A stretch of DNA of 64,000 nucleotides, from positions 1 through 64,000 of the forward strand of contig JADMKE010000019.1 in the NCBI GenBank assembly GCA_018780035.1, given 5' to 3'. Made by a program: the position numbers and the translations under genes. Positions 52,653 to 62,600 of the stretch are shown piece after piece. Every line of letters starts with the position of its first letter. The stretch's first letter is position 1. The notes under the pieces were generated by a model. That model had not been told where the DNA came from and searched no databases. It worked only from the letters and a program-made list of their open reading frames with translations. This DNA is from Candidatus Sericytochromatia bacterium (GTDB lineage: Bacteria; Cyanobacteriota; Sericytochromatia; UBA7694).

Positions 52653-54124
52653 AGCATTTTGAACAGATTCACTTTATTGGCATTGGTGGCATTGGCATGA
52701 GTGGTCTGGCCCGCATTTTGCTCGCCCGCGGCAAACAGGTCAGTGGCTCTGACCTCAAATCCAATCGTTTAATTGAAGGCCTGATTGAACAAGGGGCCCC
52801 GGTTTTTATCGGCCACGCAAGTGACAATGTCCCCGCTGGCACAGAATATGTCGTGGTCTCCACCGCCATCGCCGAAGAAAACCCCGAAATTCAAGTCGCC
52901 CGCGAACGCCATATTCCGATCATTCACCGCTCTGAAGTACTCAATTATTTGCTACAGACCTCCCGCAGCATCTCGATTACAGGCACCCACGGCAAAACCA
53001 CCACTTCGGCTCTGACCGCCTTAATTCTGGTCGAACAGGGGCTCGATCCCACTGTGGTGATTGGCGGCGAAGTGCCCCAATTGGGCACCAATGCCCTGGC
53101 CGGTCGCGGTGAATTTACAGTCGCGGAAGTGGACGAAAGTGATCAGTCGCTGCGCCATTTGAGCACCGAAATTGCCGTGATTACCAATCTCGAAGTCGAC
53201 CACCTCGACCATTACAAAGGCCTCGACGAAATCATCGAAGCCGTGGCTGAATTTATCAGCCACCAACCCGCCAATGGGCGTATGGTCGTCAATGCCGATG
53301 ATCCCGGCATTCAGCTTCTGCTTCAGCATCTGCCCGAAGCCCGACTCCAACGCTGCGTGAGTTTTGGCCTCGACAATGAAAGCGCAGATTACCGCGTGAT
53401 CAATCCCGAGCTGAAAGAAAATGGCTCTCGCTTTGAAGTGCTCTTTCAGGGAAATTCGCTCGGCCATTTTGAACTCAAAATTCCCGGCACCCACAATATA
53501 TACAATGCCCTGGCCGCCTTGAGCTGCTCCCATGCCCTGGGTCTGGATCTCAAAGCAACCCGGACCGCCCTGGCGGGGTATCAGGGTGTCAAACGCCGCT
53601 TCCAACTCGTGGGAAATCTTGGCAGTATTGCTGTGGTTGACGATTACGCCCATCACCCCTCCGAAATTCAAGCGACCTTAAAAACCGCCCGCTTGCAAAA
53701 ACGCCCGCTGACAATTGTCTTCCAGCCCCACCGTTACAGCCGCACCCAGGCTTTTTTACATGAATTTGCAGATTCGTTTGGCTTGGCAGATCGGATTATC
53801 CTGACGGATATCTATGCCGCTTCAGAAAAACCCGAGGACTTCCAAGTAGATATCCAGGACCTCGTCGAAGCGACCCGCAAAGCCCATCCCAGCAAAGAGG
53901 TTTTGTATTTTTCGACCTTGCCCGAAGTCAAAACCTATCTGCTCAATCACCTGAAACAAAAAGAAATGATCTTAACAGTAGGAGCCGGTACCATTACCGA
54001 GCTGGCGTACGATCTGGTGGGAAAGTTGCCACCCAAATCTCCTGACCCCACGGGTAAATCCAATGAGCAAAAAATTGTCTATGCACCAGTCCGTCGCACA
54101 CATCAAGAACGAAAAGTTGTCTGA
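52646..54124 (+). CDS. murC: UDP-N-acetylmuramate:L-alanine ligase
   Basis: A 492-residue protein. Motifs: IHFIGIGGIGMSGLARILLA, ATP loop ITGTHGKTTTSALTALILVE near residue 113, NLEVDHLDHYKGLDEI, DDYAHHPSEIQATLKTAR and FQPHRYSRTQAF. It adds the first L-Ala of the peptide stem. Overlaps murG by 7 nt and murB by 62 nt. Confidence 0.98.
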   Translation: MLKHFEQIHFIGIGGIGMSGLARILLARGKQVSGSDLKSNRLIEGLIEQGAPVFIGHASDNVPAGTEYVVVSTAIAEENPEIQVARERHIPIIHRSEVLNYLLQTSRSISITGTHGKTTTSALTALILVEQGLDPTVVIGGEVPQLGTNALAGRGEFTVAEVDESDQSLRHLSTEIAVITNLEVDHLDHYKGLDEIIEAVAEFISHQPANGRMVVNADDPGIQLLLQHLPEARLQRCVSFGLDNESADYRVINPELKENGSRFEVLFQGNSLGHFELKIPGTHNIYNALAALSCSHALGLDLKATRTALAGYQGVKRRFQLVGNLGSIAVVDDYAHHPSEIQATLKTARLQKRPLTIVFQPHRYSRTQAFLHEFADSFGLADRIILTDIYAASEKPEDFQVDIQDLVEATRKAHPSKEVLYFSTLPEVKTYLLNHLKQKEMILTVGAGTITELAYDLVGKLPPKSPDPTGKSNEQKIVYAPVRRTHQERKVV

Positions 54125-54992
54125 GCATTTCCGCGCTCACGAGCCCTTGGCGCAGTACACCTCCTGGCGCATCGGCGGAGCTGCTGAATTTTATGTGGCT
54201 CCCGAAAGCGAAGCCGAAATCGCCCGCATCGTGCAATTCGCCCAAAGCCAGGGAATGCCCCTGACCGTTTTGGGGGGCGGCTCCAATGTCTTGCTCTCAG
54301 ACCAAGGTCTGCCAGGTTTGGTCATGCATATCACCCACCGCTTTTCGGGCTTTGAATTCCAACCCGATGGCCATGTGATCGTTAAAGCGGGCACCCGTTT
54401 AGGCACCCTGATTCGCAAGGCCATGAGTTTGAACTTGGGCGGCATTGAACAGCTCTGGGGCATTCCGGGCACCCTCGGTGGCGCTGTGGTCATGAATGCC
54501 GGAGCCTGCAATACAGAGACCTTCGCTGTGGTAGAGACCGTCACGAGCTTGACCCCCCAAGGTCAACGGGTAACGCGCAGCAAAGCTGAGATCAACCACG
54601 GCTACCGCTGGAGCGATTATAAATACAATGGTGAAATTGTGCTCGAAGCCACGCTCAAACTGGCTCCCACCCAAGCTGAGGTCATTGCAGAAAACTTCCA
54701 AAAAGCCGATCTGCGCCGCCAACCCCAACACAGTATTCGCCAGCCCAATTGTGGCAGCGTTTTTCGCAATCCCAACAATAATTTTGCCGGTCGTTTGATC
54801 GAGCAAATGGGTGCCAAGGGCCGCATTTGTGGCGGGGTTCAAGTCTCTCCCGACCATGCCAATTTTATTGTCAACACGGGCAAAGCCACGGCCCAAGACG
54901 CCTGCCGCCTGATTCAATCTCTGCAGGCCGATGTCTGGCAGCAATACCACGTACAATTGGAGCCGGAAGTCATTTTTCTGGGCGAATTCTAG
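54063..54992 (+). CDS. murB: UDP-N-acetylenolpyruvoylglucosamine reductase
   Basis: A 309-residue type II MurB. Motifs: YTSWRIGGAAEFYVAPES, LGGGSNVLLSDQGLPG (FAD site), GIPGTLGGAVVMNAGACNTE, YRWSDYKYNG, PNCGSVFRNPNNNFAGRLIE with the catalytic Ser and a C-terminal LEPEVIFLGEF with the catalytic Glu. It reduces the enolpyruvyl group to lactyl. The start lies in the murC 3' end; ATG 54081 is an alternative. Confidence 0.97.
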   Translation: MSKKLSMHQSVAHIKNEKLSEHFRAHEPLAQYTSWRIGGAAEFYVAPESEAEIARIVQFAQSQGMPLTVLGGGSNVLLSDQGLPGLVMHITHRFSGFEFQPDGHVIVKAGTRLGTLIRKAMSLNLGGIEQLWGIPGTLGGAVVMNAGACNTETFAVVETVTSLTPQGQRVTRSKAEINHGYRWSDYKYNGEIVLEATLKLAPTQAEVIAENFQKADLRRQPQHSIRQPNCGSVFRNPNNNFAGRLIEQMGAKGRICGGVQVSPDHANFIVNTGKATAQDACRLIQSLQADVWQQYHVQLEPEVIFLGEF

Positions 54993-54997
54993 GCCCC

Positions 54998-55810
54998 GTG
55001 AAAGCCTCTCCCGAACTGCCTTTTTCAAATCCTTCCGAAACCGAAAAACCCGTTCGCCGTCCGGCTCAAAAACGGGGCTTTGACTATTTGGGGCTGATGG
55101 GCGTGATGATTCTGACCAGCCTGCTTTTTCAAATTTGGACAGCGCCCTTTTGGCAGGTTCAAGAAATCCGGCCCCATGGACTGAGTAATTATTCAACGCG
55201 CTACGTCCTCGGTTATCTCAGCGGTAAAAAACTTGAAGGCAAACACCTCTTGCAAATCAACCCACTGGAAATCAAAAAAGAGCTGATGGACTACCCCTTG
55301 CTCAAAGATGTGCGGGTGGAGCGCTCTTTTTTTCCCACGCGGGTCAATATTCATGTGGTCGAACGCAAACCCGCTTACCGTCTTTTTTACGAAGAGCCCA
55401 CTCACCTGCCTTATAGCAATAATCTGTCCTTTTTAATCGATGAAGAAGGATATTTGCTCAATATCCCCGACGGCCACACCCCCTCCCACACGATCATGAC
55501 CAGCTTGGAAAAAAAACGCCTAAAAAAAGGCAAATTGACCCCAGAACATTTGCTTTTATTGAATCAACTCAATGCCTTGTATCAGAAGAAACAACTCTCT
55601 GTGCAGGGGGTGTATAATCTCTCAAATCCTGAAAACATCATTCTGCGGGCCCCCGAAATTGGTGTGCCCGTGTGGTTGGGCAAAGCCGAAAGCCTTTCGG
55701 TCAAACTGGGTCTGCTGCAGCCGGTCTTGGAGATCAGCAAAAAACAGCCCAAACCCGTCGATTATATCGATCTGCGATTTTGGAAGCACCCGGTACTCAA
55801 AACCAAATAA
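54998..55810 (+). CDS. ftsQ: Cell-division protein FtsQ
   Basis: A 270-residue protein. Short cytoplasmic tail, one transmembrane helix (LGLMGVMILTSLLFQIWTAP), then a POTRA-type domain (FWQVQEIRPHGLSNYSTRYV, LLQINPLEIKKELMDYPLLK, RSFFPTRVNIHVVERKPAYR) and a beta-rich C-terminal domain. It connects early and late divisome proteins. Start GTG 54998, 5 nt after murB; upstream in-frame ATGs lie inside murB and give a nonsense N-terminus. Confidence 0.88.
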   Translation: MKASPELPFSNPSETEKPVRRPAQKRGFDYLGLMGVMILTSLLFQIWTAPFWQVQEIRPHGLSNYSTRYVLGYLSGKKLEGKHLLQINPLEIKKELMDYPLLKDVRVERSFFPTRVNIHVVERKPAYRLFYEEPTHLPYSNNLSFLIDEEGYLLNIPDGHTPSHTIMTSLEKKRLKKGKLTPEHLLLLNQLNALYQKKQLSVQGVYNLSNPENIILRAPEIGVPVWLGKAESLSVKLGLLQPVLEISKKQPKPVDYIDLRFWKHPVLKTK

Positions 55811-55822
55811 ACCTGTATGCCC

Positions 55823-55859
55823 ATGCTGTTTGCCGCTATACTGAAGCAGCGAACAGCAT
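55823..55859 (+). other. Hairpin between ftsQ and the membrane protein gene
   Basis: Arms ATGCTGTT (55823-55830) and AACAGCAT (55852-55859) plus inner CGCT/AGCG. No T-tract follows, so not a standard terminator. Confidence 0.4.
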
Positions 55860-55886
55860 TTAAAGTCTGTTATTGAGGGTGGAATC

Positions 55887-56453
55887 ATGTTCAACAATAA
55901 ACCCATTTTTGGGTGGTCTCTTCTTCCTTTGTGTTTGACCCTGGTCTTCTTTGGACTCTGGCGCTTCAGCCAAATCCCCTTTCTGGCCTGGCTGGGGATT
56001 GTTACAGCGATCATGGGTATGGCTTTGCCCGTCGTGGCGTTGATTATGAATCTCAATCAAAACGAGAAAAAAACATCTGGCAGTCGCATACTGACCTTGG
56101 TCTTTAAGTCAATCCTAACAGGGCTTTCGGTGGTGATTTGCTGGAGCAGTTACGGCAGTTTTAGCAAAAGCAATCCCCAAAGTACCAAAACAGTCAGAAT
56201 AAAAAACACCACGGACAAAATTATTCCTGAGTTGGAGTTACGTTATGGCTCTGGTGAAATGAAAATCAAGCTTATTCCAGCCCGAGAAACAAGAACAGTT
56301 CAAATTCCCATTTTCGCTGAAACAAGTGTTAAAGCAAGCATCAAAGCACCAGACGGAACAGAAAGATACACGCAGTTTATGCTTGGTCCAGAGAATAAAT
56401 GGGTACAAATTCTGATCGATTGGAATCAAAACCTAATGGCTGATGTGATGTAA
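55887..56453 (+). CDS. Membrane protein of unknown function between ftsQ and ftsZ
   Basis: A 188-residue protein with three hydrophobic segments (LLPLCLTLVFFGLWRF, FLAWLGIVTAIMGMALPVVA, ILTGLSVVICWSSYGSF) and a C-terminal soluble domain of about 85 residues with beta-prone stretches (KTVRIKNTTDKIIPELELRY, RETRTVQIPIFAETSVKASI). AGGGTGG lies upstream of ATG. It occupies the place where ftsA often lies but has no actin-like ATPase motifs. Slightly AT-richer than its neighbours. Not recognised. Confidence 0.78.
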   Translation: MFNNKPIFGWSLLPLCLTLVFFGLWRFSQIPFLAWLGIVTAIMGMALPVVALIMNLNQNEKKTSGSRILTLVFKSILTGLSVVICWSSYGSFSKSNPQSTKTVRIKNTTDKIIPELELRYGSGEMKIKLIPARETRTVQIPIFAETSVKASIKAPDGTERYTQFMLGPENKWVQILIDWNQNLMADVM

Positions 56454-56578
56454 AGCCGTCAAGAAAGAAGCAGAGCTCGGCGGAACCTGATTCCATAGGC
56501 CTCGCCCTCTCAATATGCTAAAATACCAAGAGTGTTTTTTGGACTCTATTTTTGGGAATCTATAAGGTGGTCTTAACC

Positions 56579-57907
56579 GTGGAAGCAGCAAGAAAAAAAC
56601 TCTCAGCCGTTGCAGACATCAAAGTGGTGGGTGTCGGAGGTGGCGGAGGCAATGCCGTTAACCGCATGATCTCCTCTGGTTTGAATGGGGTGGAGTTTAT
56701 TTCTATCAATACAGACGCTCAAGCCCTGTCTTTTTCTCAGGCTGAGAAACGCATTGCCATTGGTGGCAAGGTCACACGCGGCCTCGGTGCAGGCGGCAAC
56801 CCCACAATTGGCAACAAAGCCGCCGAAGAAAGCCGCGACGATATCGCCTCCGCCCTCGAAGGCGCAGATATGGTCTTTATTACCTGCGGCATGGGCGGTG
56901 GTTCTGGTACAGGCGCAGCGCCGATTGTGGCAGAGATCGCCCGCCAAAACAATGCCCTGACTATTGGTGTGGTGACCCGTCCGTTTACCTTTGAGGGCCG
57001 CCGCCGCTGGCAACAGGCCGAAGACGGTATCAACAGCTTCCGCGAAAAAGTCGACACCCTGATTGTGATCCCCAACGACCGCCTGCTTTCTGTCGTCGAA
57101 AAACGCACCTCGATTCAAGAGGCCTTCCGTGTGGCCGATGACGTGCTGCGTCAGGGTGTGCAAGGTATTTCCGACATTATCACGATTCCTGGCCTGATCA
57201 ACGTCGACTTTGCGGATATCAAAGCGATCATGGCCGATGCAGGCTCGGCCCTGATGGGCATTGGCCATGCCACCGGCGAAGGCCGGGCAATCGAAGCCTC
57301 TCGCGCTGCGATTTCCAGCCCCCTGCTTGAAGCCTCCATCGAAGGGGCCAGCGGGATTATCTTTAATGTGACCGGTGGGGCAGACTTAACGCTCTATGAA
57401 GTCAACGAAGCCGCCGAGGTGATCTACGGTGTGGCCAGTCCCGATGCCAATATTATCTTTGGTGCTGTGATCGACGACCGCATTCAAGGAGAAATCCAAA
57501 TCACGGTGATTGCCACAGGTTTTAACAATGGCCAACGGCCTGCTGCCCGTCGCCAACAGGAAACGGCCCGTTACAGCGCACCCGTGAATAAACCAGCTGC
57601 GCCCCCGGCTTATACCCCGCCGGTAGTCGCTCCCCCGCCCGTTGCCCAACAAATGGCCCCGCCCCCGCCTGTGCAACAAGCTCCCCCTGTGGCTCCGCCC
57701 GTACAACAAGCCCCACCAGCGCCGGTCGCTCCCCCGCCAGTAGCGCCCCCCGTGCAGCAAGTGGCTCCCCCACCTGTGCAGCAAGCTCCCCCTGTGACGC
57801 CGCCCGTGCAGCAAGCTCCGCCAGCACCTGTCGCTCCCCCGCCAGCGCCCCCGCAGCCAGCTCATGACCCGCTGGAATTGCCGCCTTTTTTGCGCCCACA
57901 TCGCTAA
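56579..57907 (+). CDS. ftsZ: Cell-division GTPase FtsZ
   Basis: A 442-residue protein. GTP-binding motifs: [48 protein letters not shown] and [19 protein letters not shown] Pro-rich linker of about 110 residues with repeated PVQQAPP precedes the C-terminal peptide [11 protein letters not shown] that binds partner proteins. Start GTG 56579 has AAGGTGG 8 nt upstream; an in-frame TTG at 56552 is less likely. No ftsA gene is adjacent, as in cyanobacteria. Confidence 0.97.
   Translation: MEAARKKLSAVADIKVVGVGGGGGNAVNRMISSGLNGVEFISINTDAQALSFSQAEKRIAIGGKVTRGLGAGGNPTIGNKAAEESRDDIASALEGADMVFITCGMGGGSGTGAAPIVAEIARQNNALTIGVVTRPFTFEGRRRWQQAEDGINSFREKVDTLIVIPNDRLLSVVEKRTSIQEAFRVADDVLRQGVQGISDIITIPGLINVDFADIKAIMADAGSALMGIGHATGEGRAIEASRAAISSPLLEASIEGASGIIFNVTGGADLTLYEVNEAAEVIYGVASPDANIIFGAVIDDRIQGEIQITVIATGFNNGQRPAARRQQETARYSAPVNKPAAPPAYTPPVVAPPPVAQQMAPPPPVQQAPPVAPPVQQAPPAPVAPPPVAPPVQQVAPPPVQQAPPVTPPVQQAPPAPVAPPPAPPQPAHDPLELPPFLRPHR
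57608..57870 (+). repeat. PVQQAPP repeat region in the FtsZ linker
   Basis: Codon-level repeats encode [20 protein letters not shown]-type units at least five times. The DNA is GC-rich with near-identical CCCCTGTG/CCGTGCAGCAAGCTCC blocks, a likely site of length variation. Confidence 0.8.
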
Positions 57908-57925
57908 AACCCTGATCTTGACTGG

Positions 57926-57960
57926 AACCCGAAGCATCACTAATGTTTCGGGTTTTTCTT
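57926..57960 (+). terminator. Rho-independent terminator after ftsZ
   Basis: Stem AACCCGAA (57926-57933) / TTCGGGTT (57947-57954) extended by CAT/ATG, followed by TTTCTT. Confidence 0.88.
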
Positions 57961-57987
57961 ATAATTCACATTTATTGAAAGATCCGT

Positions 57988-58017
57988 TTGCATTTCTTTA
58001 CAATTCCTGAGTATAAT
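57988..58017 (+). promoter_or_regulatory. Predicted promoter of the pilin-like operon
   Basis: TTGCAT (57988-57993), 18-nt spacer, TATAAT (58012-58017). Transcript would carry a leader of about 235 nt. Confidence 0.6.
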
Positions 58018-58037
58018 CTGATCATTAGGGTGTAGAC

Positions 58038-58057
58038 TTCCTTGCTCCTGCAAGGAA
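58038..58057 (+). promoter_or_regulatory. Stem-loop TTCCTTGC-TCCT-GCAAGGAA in the pilin operon leader
   Basis: Perfect 8-bp stem with a 4-nt loop, starting about 14 nt after the predicted transcription start. May stabilise or regulate the mRNA. Confidence 0.5.
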
Positions 58058-58259
58058 ATCCAGATTGAAAATAAGGCTGAATATTTAGGGGATCACGTCG
58101 TTTAACACAGCAAAGTTCTTATTTCTGGTAAGACATTATTTCTGATTTTTATCTGCTGTTTTAAACGTACGCTTTGCGTGGAATCACGTTTTTCCCTGTA
58201 CATTTCTTCTTTCTGGCCGTATGCCCCTATTCAAAATTATGTGGGTGTTTGGAGAGAAG

Positions 58260-59546
58260 ATGCAGAAAAAATTCAGAAAATATACTCGGAAGCAGATTGA
58301 AACAGGCAGCGCCCTGGTTATGGTTTTGCTGATGAGTACCATTTTGCTTCTTATACTAACAACAGGCATTACTTGGGTCCTAAATACACAAAAAAACACC
58401 ACAGAAACATTTAAAATTCAAGGGCAAGCGGGCAATGTTGCCCAAGCGGGTCTGCAAGATGGCGTCAGCTGGTTTAAACGCCAAGAGTCGGTTCAGCAAA
58501 CAGACACGACAACACCCAATATTTGTAAAGACGCAGCATTTGCGCCTCAATACAACTCAGTGGCCGAAGACAGTGACACCGATGATGCCTCTGTCGGGAT
58601 GGTAAGAGACTATGAAGTCAAAGGCCGCCTCTATGGCCGTTATATTCTGAAAAGACAGAACTGTTCTGCAGCAGAAGATCCCCATGCAGTTAAAGATATT
58701 ACAGCACTCAAAGGCAAAAGTACCACCCTGCCTCCAACGACATTTACCGATTCGGGGACTGGCGTAACAAAAATAAGGGGGGAAGGCATTGTCTGGTATT
58801 TGGAAAGTGAAGGCATTTTATATGAACGTAATAATTTCGCAAAATCTGGAAATGTCTTCACTTTAGGTCCCGATCAGGCTCCCAATCGGATTTTAAGCCG
58901 AGCAAGCGCAGCTGTTGAGATCAGCAAACTGGGACTGGTCTTAGATTCTACCCCGTTAACCTTGTTCGCAACCGGAGGCACGGCCAATAATATCGGTAGT
59001 AGATGTCGCTTTATTGGTGGGACGACGGCAAGTGCCGCCGTATTTTATAACGGTCTCAACCCCAACATGACCGCTGCTCAGCGTTCCCCGGTCTTACTTA
59101 CGGCCAAAACTGCACGAGCAGTGGTTTCTCCTCAAACCGTTTTTGCCGTTTCAGAAGAAGAATTGAGGGGAATGGCGGATAATGTCTACACAAGCATCTC
59201 CCAGGTACCCAAGAATTTAAAGTTCTCGATTACTTTTTTAGATGGAAATTATACCTTTGACAACGTCAAACCGTTACAAGGTGGAGGCTTGCTTTACGTC
59301 AATGGGAACTTGACTTTAAATGACTCAAGCAACTCCCTATTCTCAGGTGTGATTTATGTCGATGGCACCCTGACTATGGGCAAAGACAATACCCTTGCTG
59401 GAGGGGTTGTTGCTCAGAGAGTCGCCTGTAATCCAGGCTCTGGCTTAGCCACCTTTGAATATAACAACAACTTAATCACCAGCGTGAGACAGAGATTGGC
59501 TCTTTATCGAGAGAACAATCTCACTCATTCGATCAAACAATATTAG
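58260..59546 (+). CDS. PilX-like type IV pilus assembly protein
   Basis: A 428-residue protein. A short basic leader (MQKKFRKYTRKQIETG) precedes a PilX_N-type hydrophobic helix (SALVMVLLMSTILLLILTTG), without the Glu at +5 typical of major pilins. A long extracytoplasmic part follows with beta-helix-like Gly/Asn-rich stretches near the end (LQGGGLLYVNGNLTLNDSSN). ATG 58260 has GGAGAG upstream and is preferred over 58221. AT-richer than the mur/fts block. Predicted minor pilin or pseudopilin. Confidence 0.78.
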   Translation: MQKKFRKYTRKQIETGSALVMVLLMSTILLLILTTGITWVLNTQKNTTETFKIQGQAGNVAQAGLQDGVSWFKRQESVQQTDTTTPNICKDAAFAPQYNSVAEDSDTDDASVGMVRDYEVKGRLYGRYILKRQNCSAAEDPHAVKDITALKGKSTTLPPTTFTDSGTGVTKIRGEGIVWYLESEGILYERNNFAKSGNVFTLGPDQAPNRILSRASAAVEISKLGLVLDSTPLTLFATGGTANNIGSRCRFIGGTTASAAVFYNGLNPNMTAAQRSPVLLTAKTARAVVSPQTVFAVSEEELRGMADNVYTSISQVPKNLKFSITFLDGNYTFDNVKPLQGGGLLYVNGNLTLNDSSNSLFSGVIYVDGTLTMGKDNTLAGGVVAQRVACNPGSGLATFEYNNNLITSVRQRLALYRENNLTHSIKQY

Positions 59547-59600
59547 TTTTAATTCTAGATAATCTGACAAGAGCTTAAATGATTGTAAAAATGGGGAGAA

Positions 59601-62600
59601 ATGACAAAGATGCGTAAAAAACTTCAAAAAGGGATGTCCATCATTGAAGTCATGGTTGCGAGTACCGTCTTAACAGGTGTGGTAGCCAGCGCCATGACAA
59701 TGCAAAACATGACATTTAACCGCACCATTTCGAACAATGATAAAGCTTTTGCCACACAAAAAGCCATGCAGATGTTTGAAGAGTTACGCGCCTATGTGCA
59801 AGCGAACCGAGAAAGTGACATTGCCAAACTCCAAAATTTCAGTGATGGCTCTAGTTTTAACACCATTCTCACCACAGAAAAAAGAGAGCTGAGTTCAGCA
59901 ACAGGCAATACGATTTACGATTTGACCAATCCAGCGGATCCCCTCAGCGGCAATCGTAAAGTAGCGGGAACGCCCAACTGGGCCTTTTTAAGGCAAGTTC
60001 AAATCAAACCCGTAGCAAATGATCCCAATGCGCGTTATGTCAGCGTTGCCGTCTGGTATGCAGATCCACAAAACCCAACTCAGCCCAAAGGCGCAATAGA
60101 AAAACCCTTGGCTGTCATATCTGGCATCTTAAAGACCAATATTACCCAAGAACCTCCCACTCAAATGTATGATCTTTTTGTGATTGCAATGGAAAATGCC
60201 CCCAGTTGGTGGGTCGATCAGGCAGATTTACGGCCCTCCTTTGAACGCAGCCTCTTGGATCTAGAAGCTCGCAACCCAGGTCTTATTTTCCGCCGTCACT
60301 ATATCACCCGCTCGGGCTTTGGCCGAGATCCCTATTACCTCCCCTATATCAACGATGGTGACAATACCAGTGCGCAAGATCTGCCCTGGGTTTATCTCTA
60401 TCCGGGCCTTGTCAATAATGATCTGACCCAAAACTTTTTAGTCGACGTATGGAGAGCCCGGCGTCGCACAGATGATATTGCAACGTTCAAAGTTGTCAAC
60501 AAACAACAAGCGGGCAATACTGGTGATAATTACATGCACTATGCGCTGGCAGATCAGTTTAATCATGTCATGCGCTATCCAGAGCAATTGGCCATGGAAA
60601 ACCGTTTAAGCAATGAACAACCTGGAACCTTTCGAGACAACCCCTCACTGGTGAGATTTCTTGAAGAGATGAATGCGGGCCAAAACAAAAATTCTTTGAT
60701 TATTAATTTACACGGTGAGCTATTGCCTTTGCCCGCCGTGCGTAATTATTCAGATCCCGCCAAAGCACCTGATAAACATGCCAGAAAGCTGACAGGGAAT
60801 CAGGCTGCAGCCGTTCCCACACCGACCACTCCCCTGACCGTTACCAACGATGCGAATTTTGTTTCACTGATGAACAAGCGGGTGGTCACCCATCCCGAAA
60901 ATATGCAAGTTAACAATGGGGGTATCGTAAGCTGGCGTGTCTATCCCTTCGAAGAGTATGAACCGGGCACAGCGGGTTTGCCAGCAGATAATTCTAACAA
61001 TATTACCCGCGACAATAACAGCATCCCTAAAACCAGTCTGTTTATCCCCACAATTGGCGAAGGCCCCCATTACAGTGGCACAGGTGATGGTTATTTAAAC
61101 AATTACCCCGATTTTACGCCCGCGGCAGTCACAGGTTTGAGCATTGAACGCCTGGTCGGGGGACGTGTGACAGGCTCAACTACAGCAGGGTTCCAGCCTT
61201 TTGCTTGGTGGAATTCTGGCTCTGTGGCATTGGCTCAACCCACCAATAACCACGACACCTCCAATCCGGCGGGCTACCTCCCTGCCCGCCAGGTCAGAGC
61301 GGCTAGCACTTTTACTATTGCTGCAGGAGGATCAACGAACACTTTAACCTTGAATACTGGTTTTACAACGGGAGCGGGTGGAGAAGAGCATCTACTCAAG
61401 GGCATGTTGATTGTTTTAAATCCTGACAGTGACGGCGATAATAACACCGCAAGCACCACTGAAAGAGTGGTTCGCATTACCGGTTATAATTCAGGTACAC
61501 GTGTCGTAACCTTTTCACCTGCCATCGATACCACTGCAACAGGTATTTTAAATACGACGATTCAGGATCGTCCGATTGTCAGACACAAAGACTATGATGC
61601 CGTCACCGTCGATAAAAACATGTATGGGCAGCCCGAGCGGGGCATCCATATCACCCTTTATGATACCCCCACCCGTCACAATTGTTATGACAATACCGAT
61701 TGCAATAATCCAGCAACTTCTGCCAAAGGGGGCATCAGCAGCAATCGCCTGCTTGATGGCTTGGAATATATTCCTGCCCCAATTGGGGCCGCTTTTCCCA
61801 CCAGTGCTGCAACAGGCAATAGCTTGATTGATACCACCGCCAACAACTGGAAAAACACGGCCCGTTGGCGCATCAATCTGGACACCTCCACCTATGGATC
61901 CAATTTTAACAATCGCATGTTAACCCTGGAAACCCGTATGGTTGCAGCTGCAGATTCCACAGTTCCCGCCACAACCTATCCTGTTATGGCAAACCCCGAT
62001 ACCAATAACAATGGCATCTATGATGCCTGCGAAGTGGGCGCTAACCCTGTTAGCAATTCAGCCAACAATCCAGAAGGCGTGTTGTGTGACGGAATCTGGG
62101 GGGATGGTGATCTCTACGTCCCCAATGATCCCGCCAGCGCAGCAAATGAGCACACCGCTGTCGTGCGCCCCAATATTTACAATGTCTCACGCACCTATGT
62201 CTATATGAATCACCGCTTCACAGATGTACAGGGCACCACAATCGCAGGTTCTGTCACCTCGGATATTCCGACAGGAACATTGGCGATTCCCAAATCCGAG
62301 CAAGCCCAATTCCAAGGACATCCACTTTACAATCCCTATTTGGATGTTAAACAATTGCACAGATACAACCGGCATTACGCCAGTGGAATCACGGGAGACG
62401 GAAGATCTGGATTTGATCGCGCCGGAGGCCCCGACTGGAACACAGTTAACGTCGATCTAAATTGGTTCTTTCAACTCTACACCAATGGCATCATGCGCTC
62501 GAATAGCGTCTACAACAGCATCTCTGGGTACAGTAATTATTATTATGCCTTTGGCGGAGAAATTGGCAGTGACAATAATAATAATAACCGTTTCTTTGAT

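Larger units (their letters stand above)
57908..58259. other. 352-bp region between ftsZ and the pilin-like genes
   Basis: Holds the ftsZ terminator, a promoter (57988-58017), a leader hairpin (58038-58057) and about 200 nt of AT-rich leader with no ORF and no riboswitch family I can name. Confidence 0.65.

Noticed and set aside
54399-55196. Minus-strand ORF of 265 codons opposite murB/ftsQ
   Set aside because: Antisense shadow across two well-supported genes.
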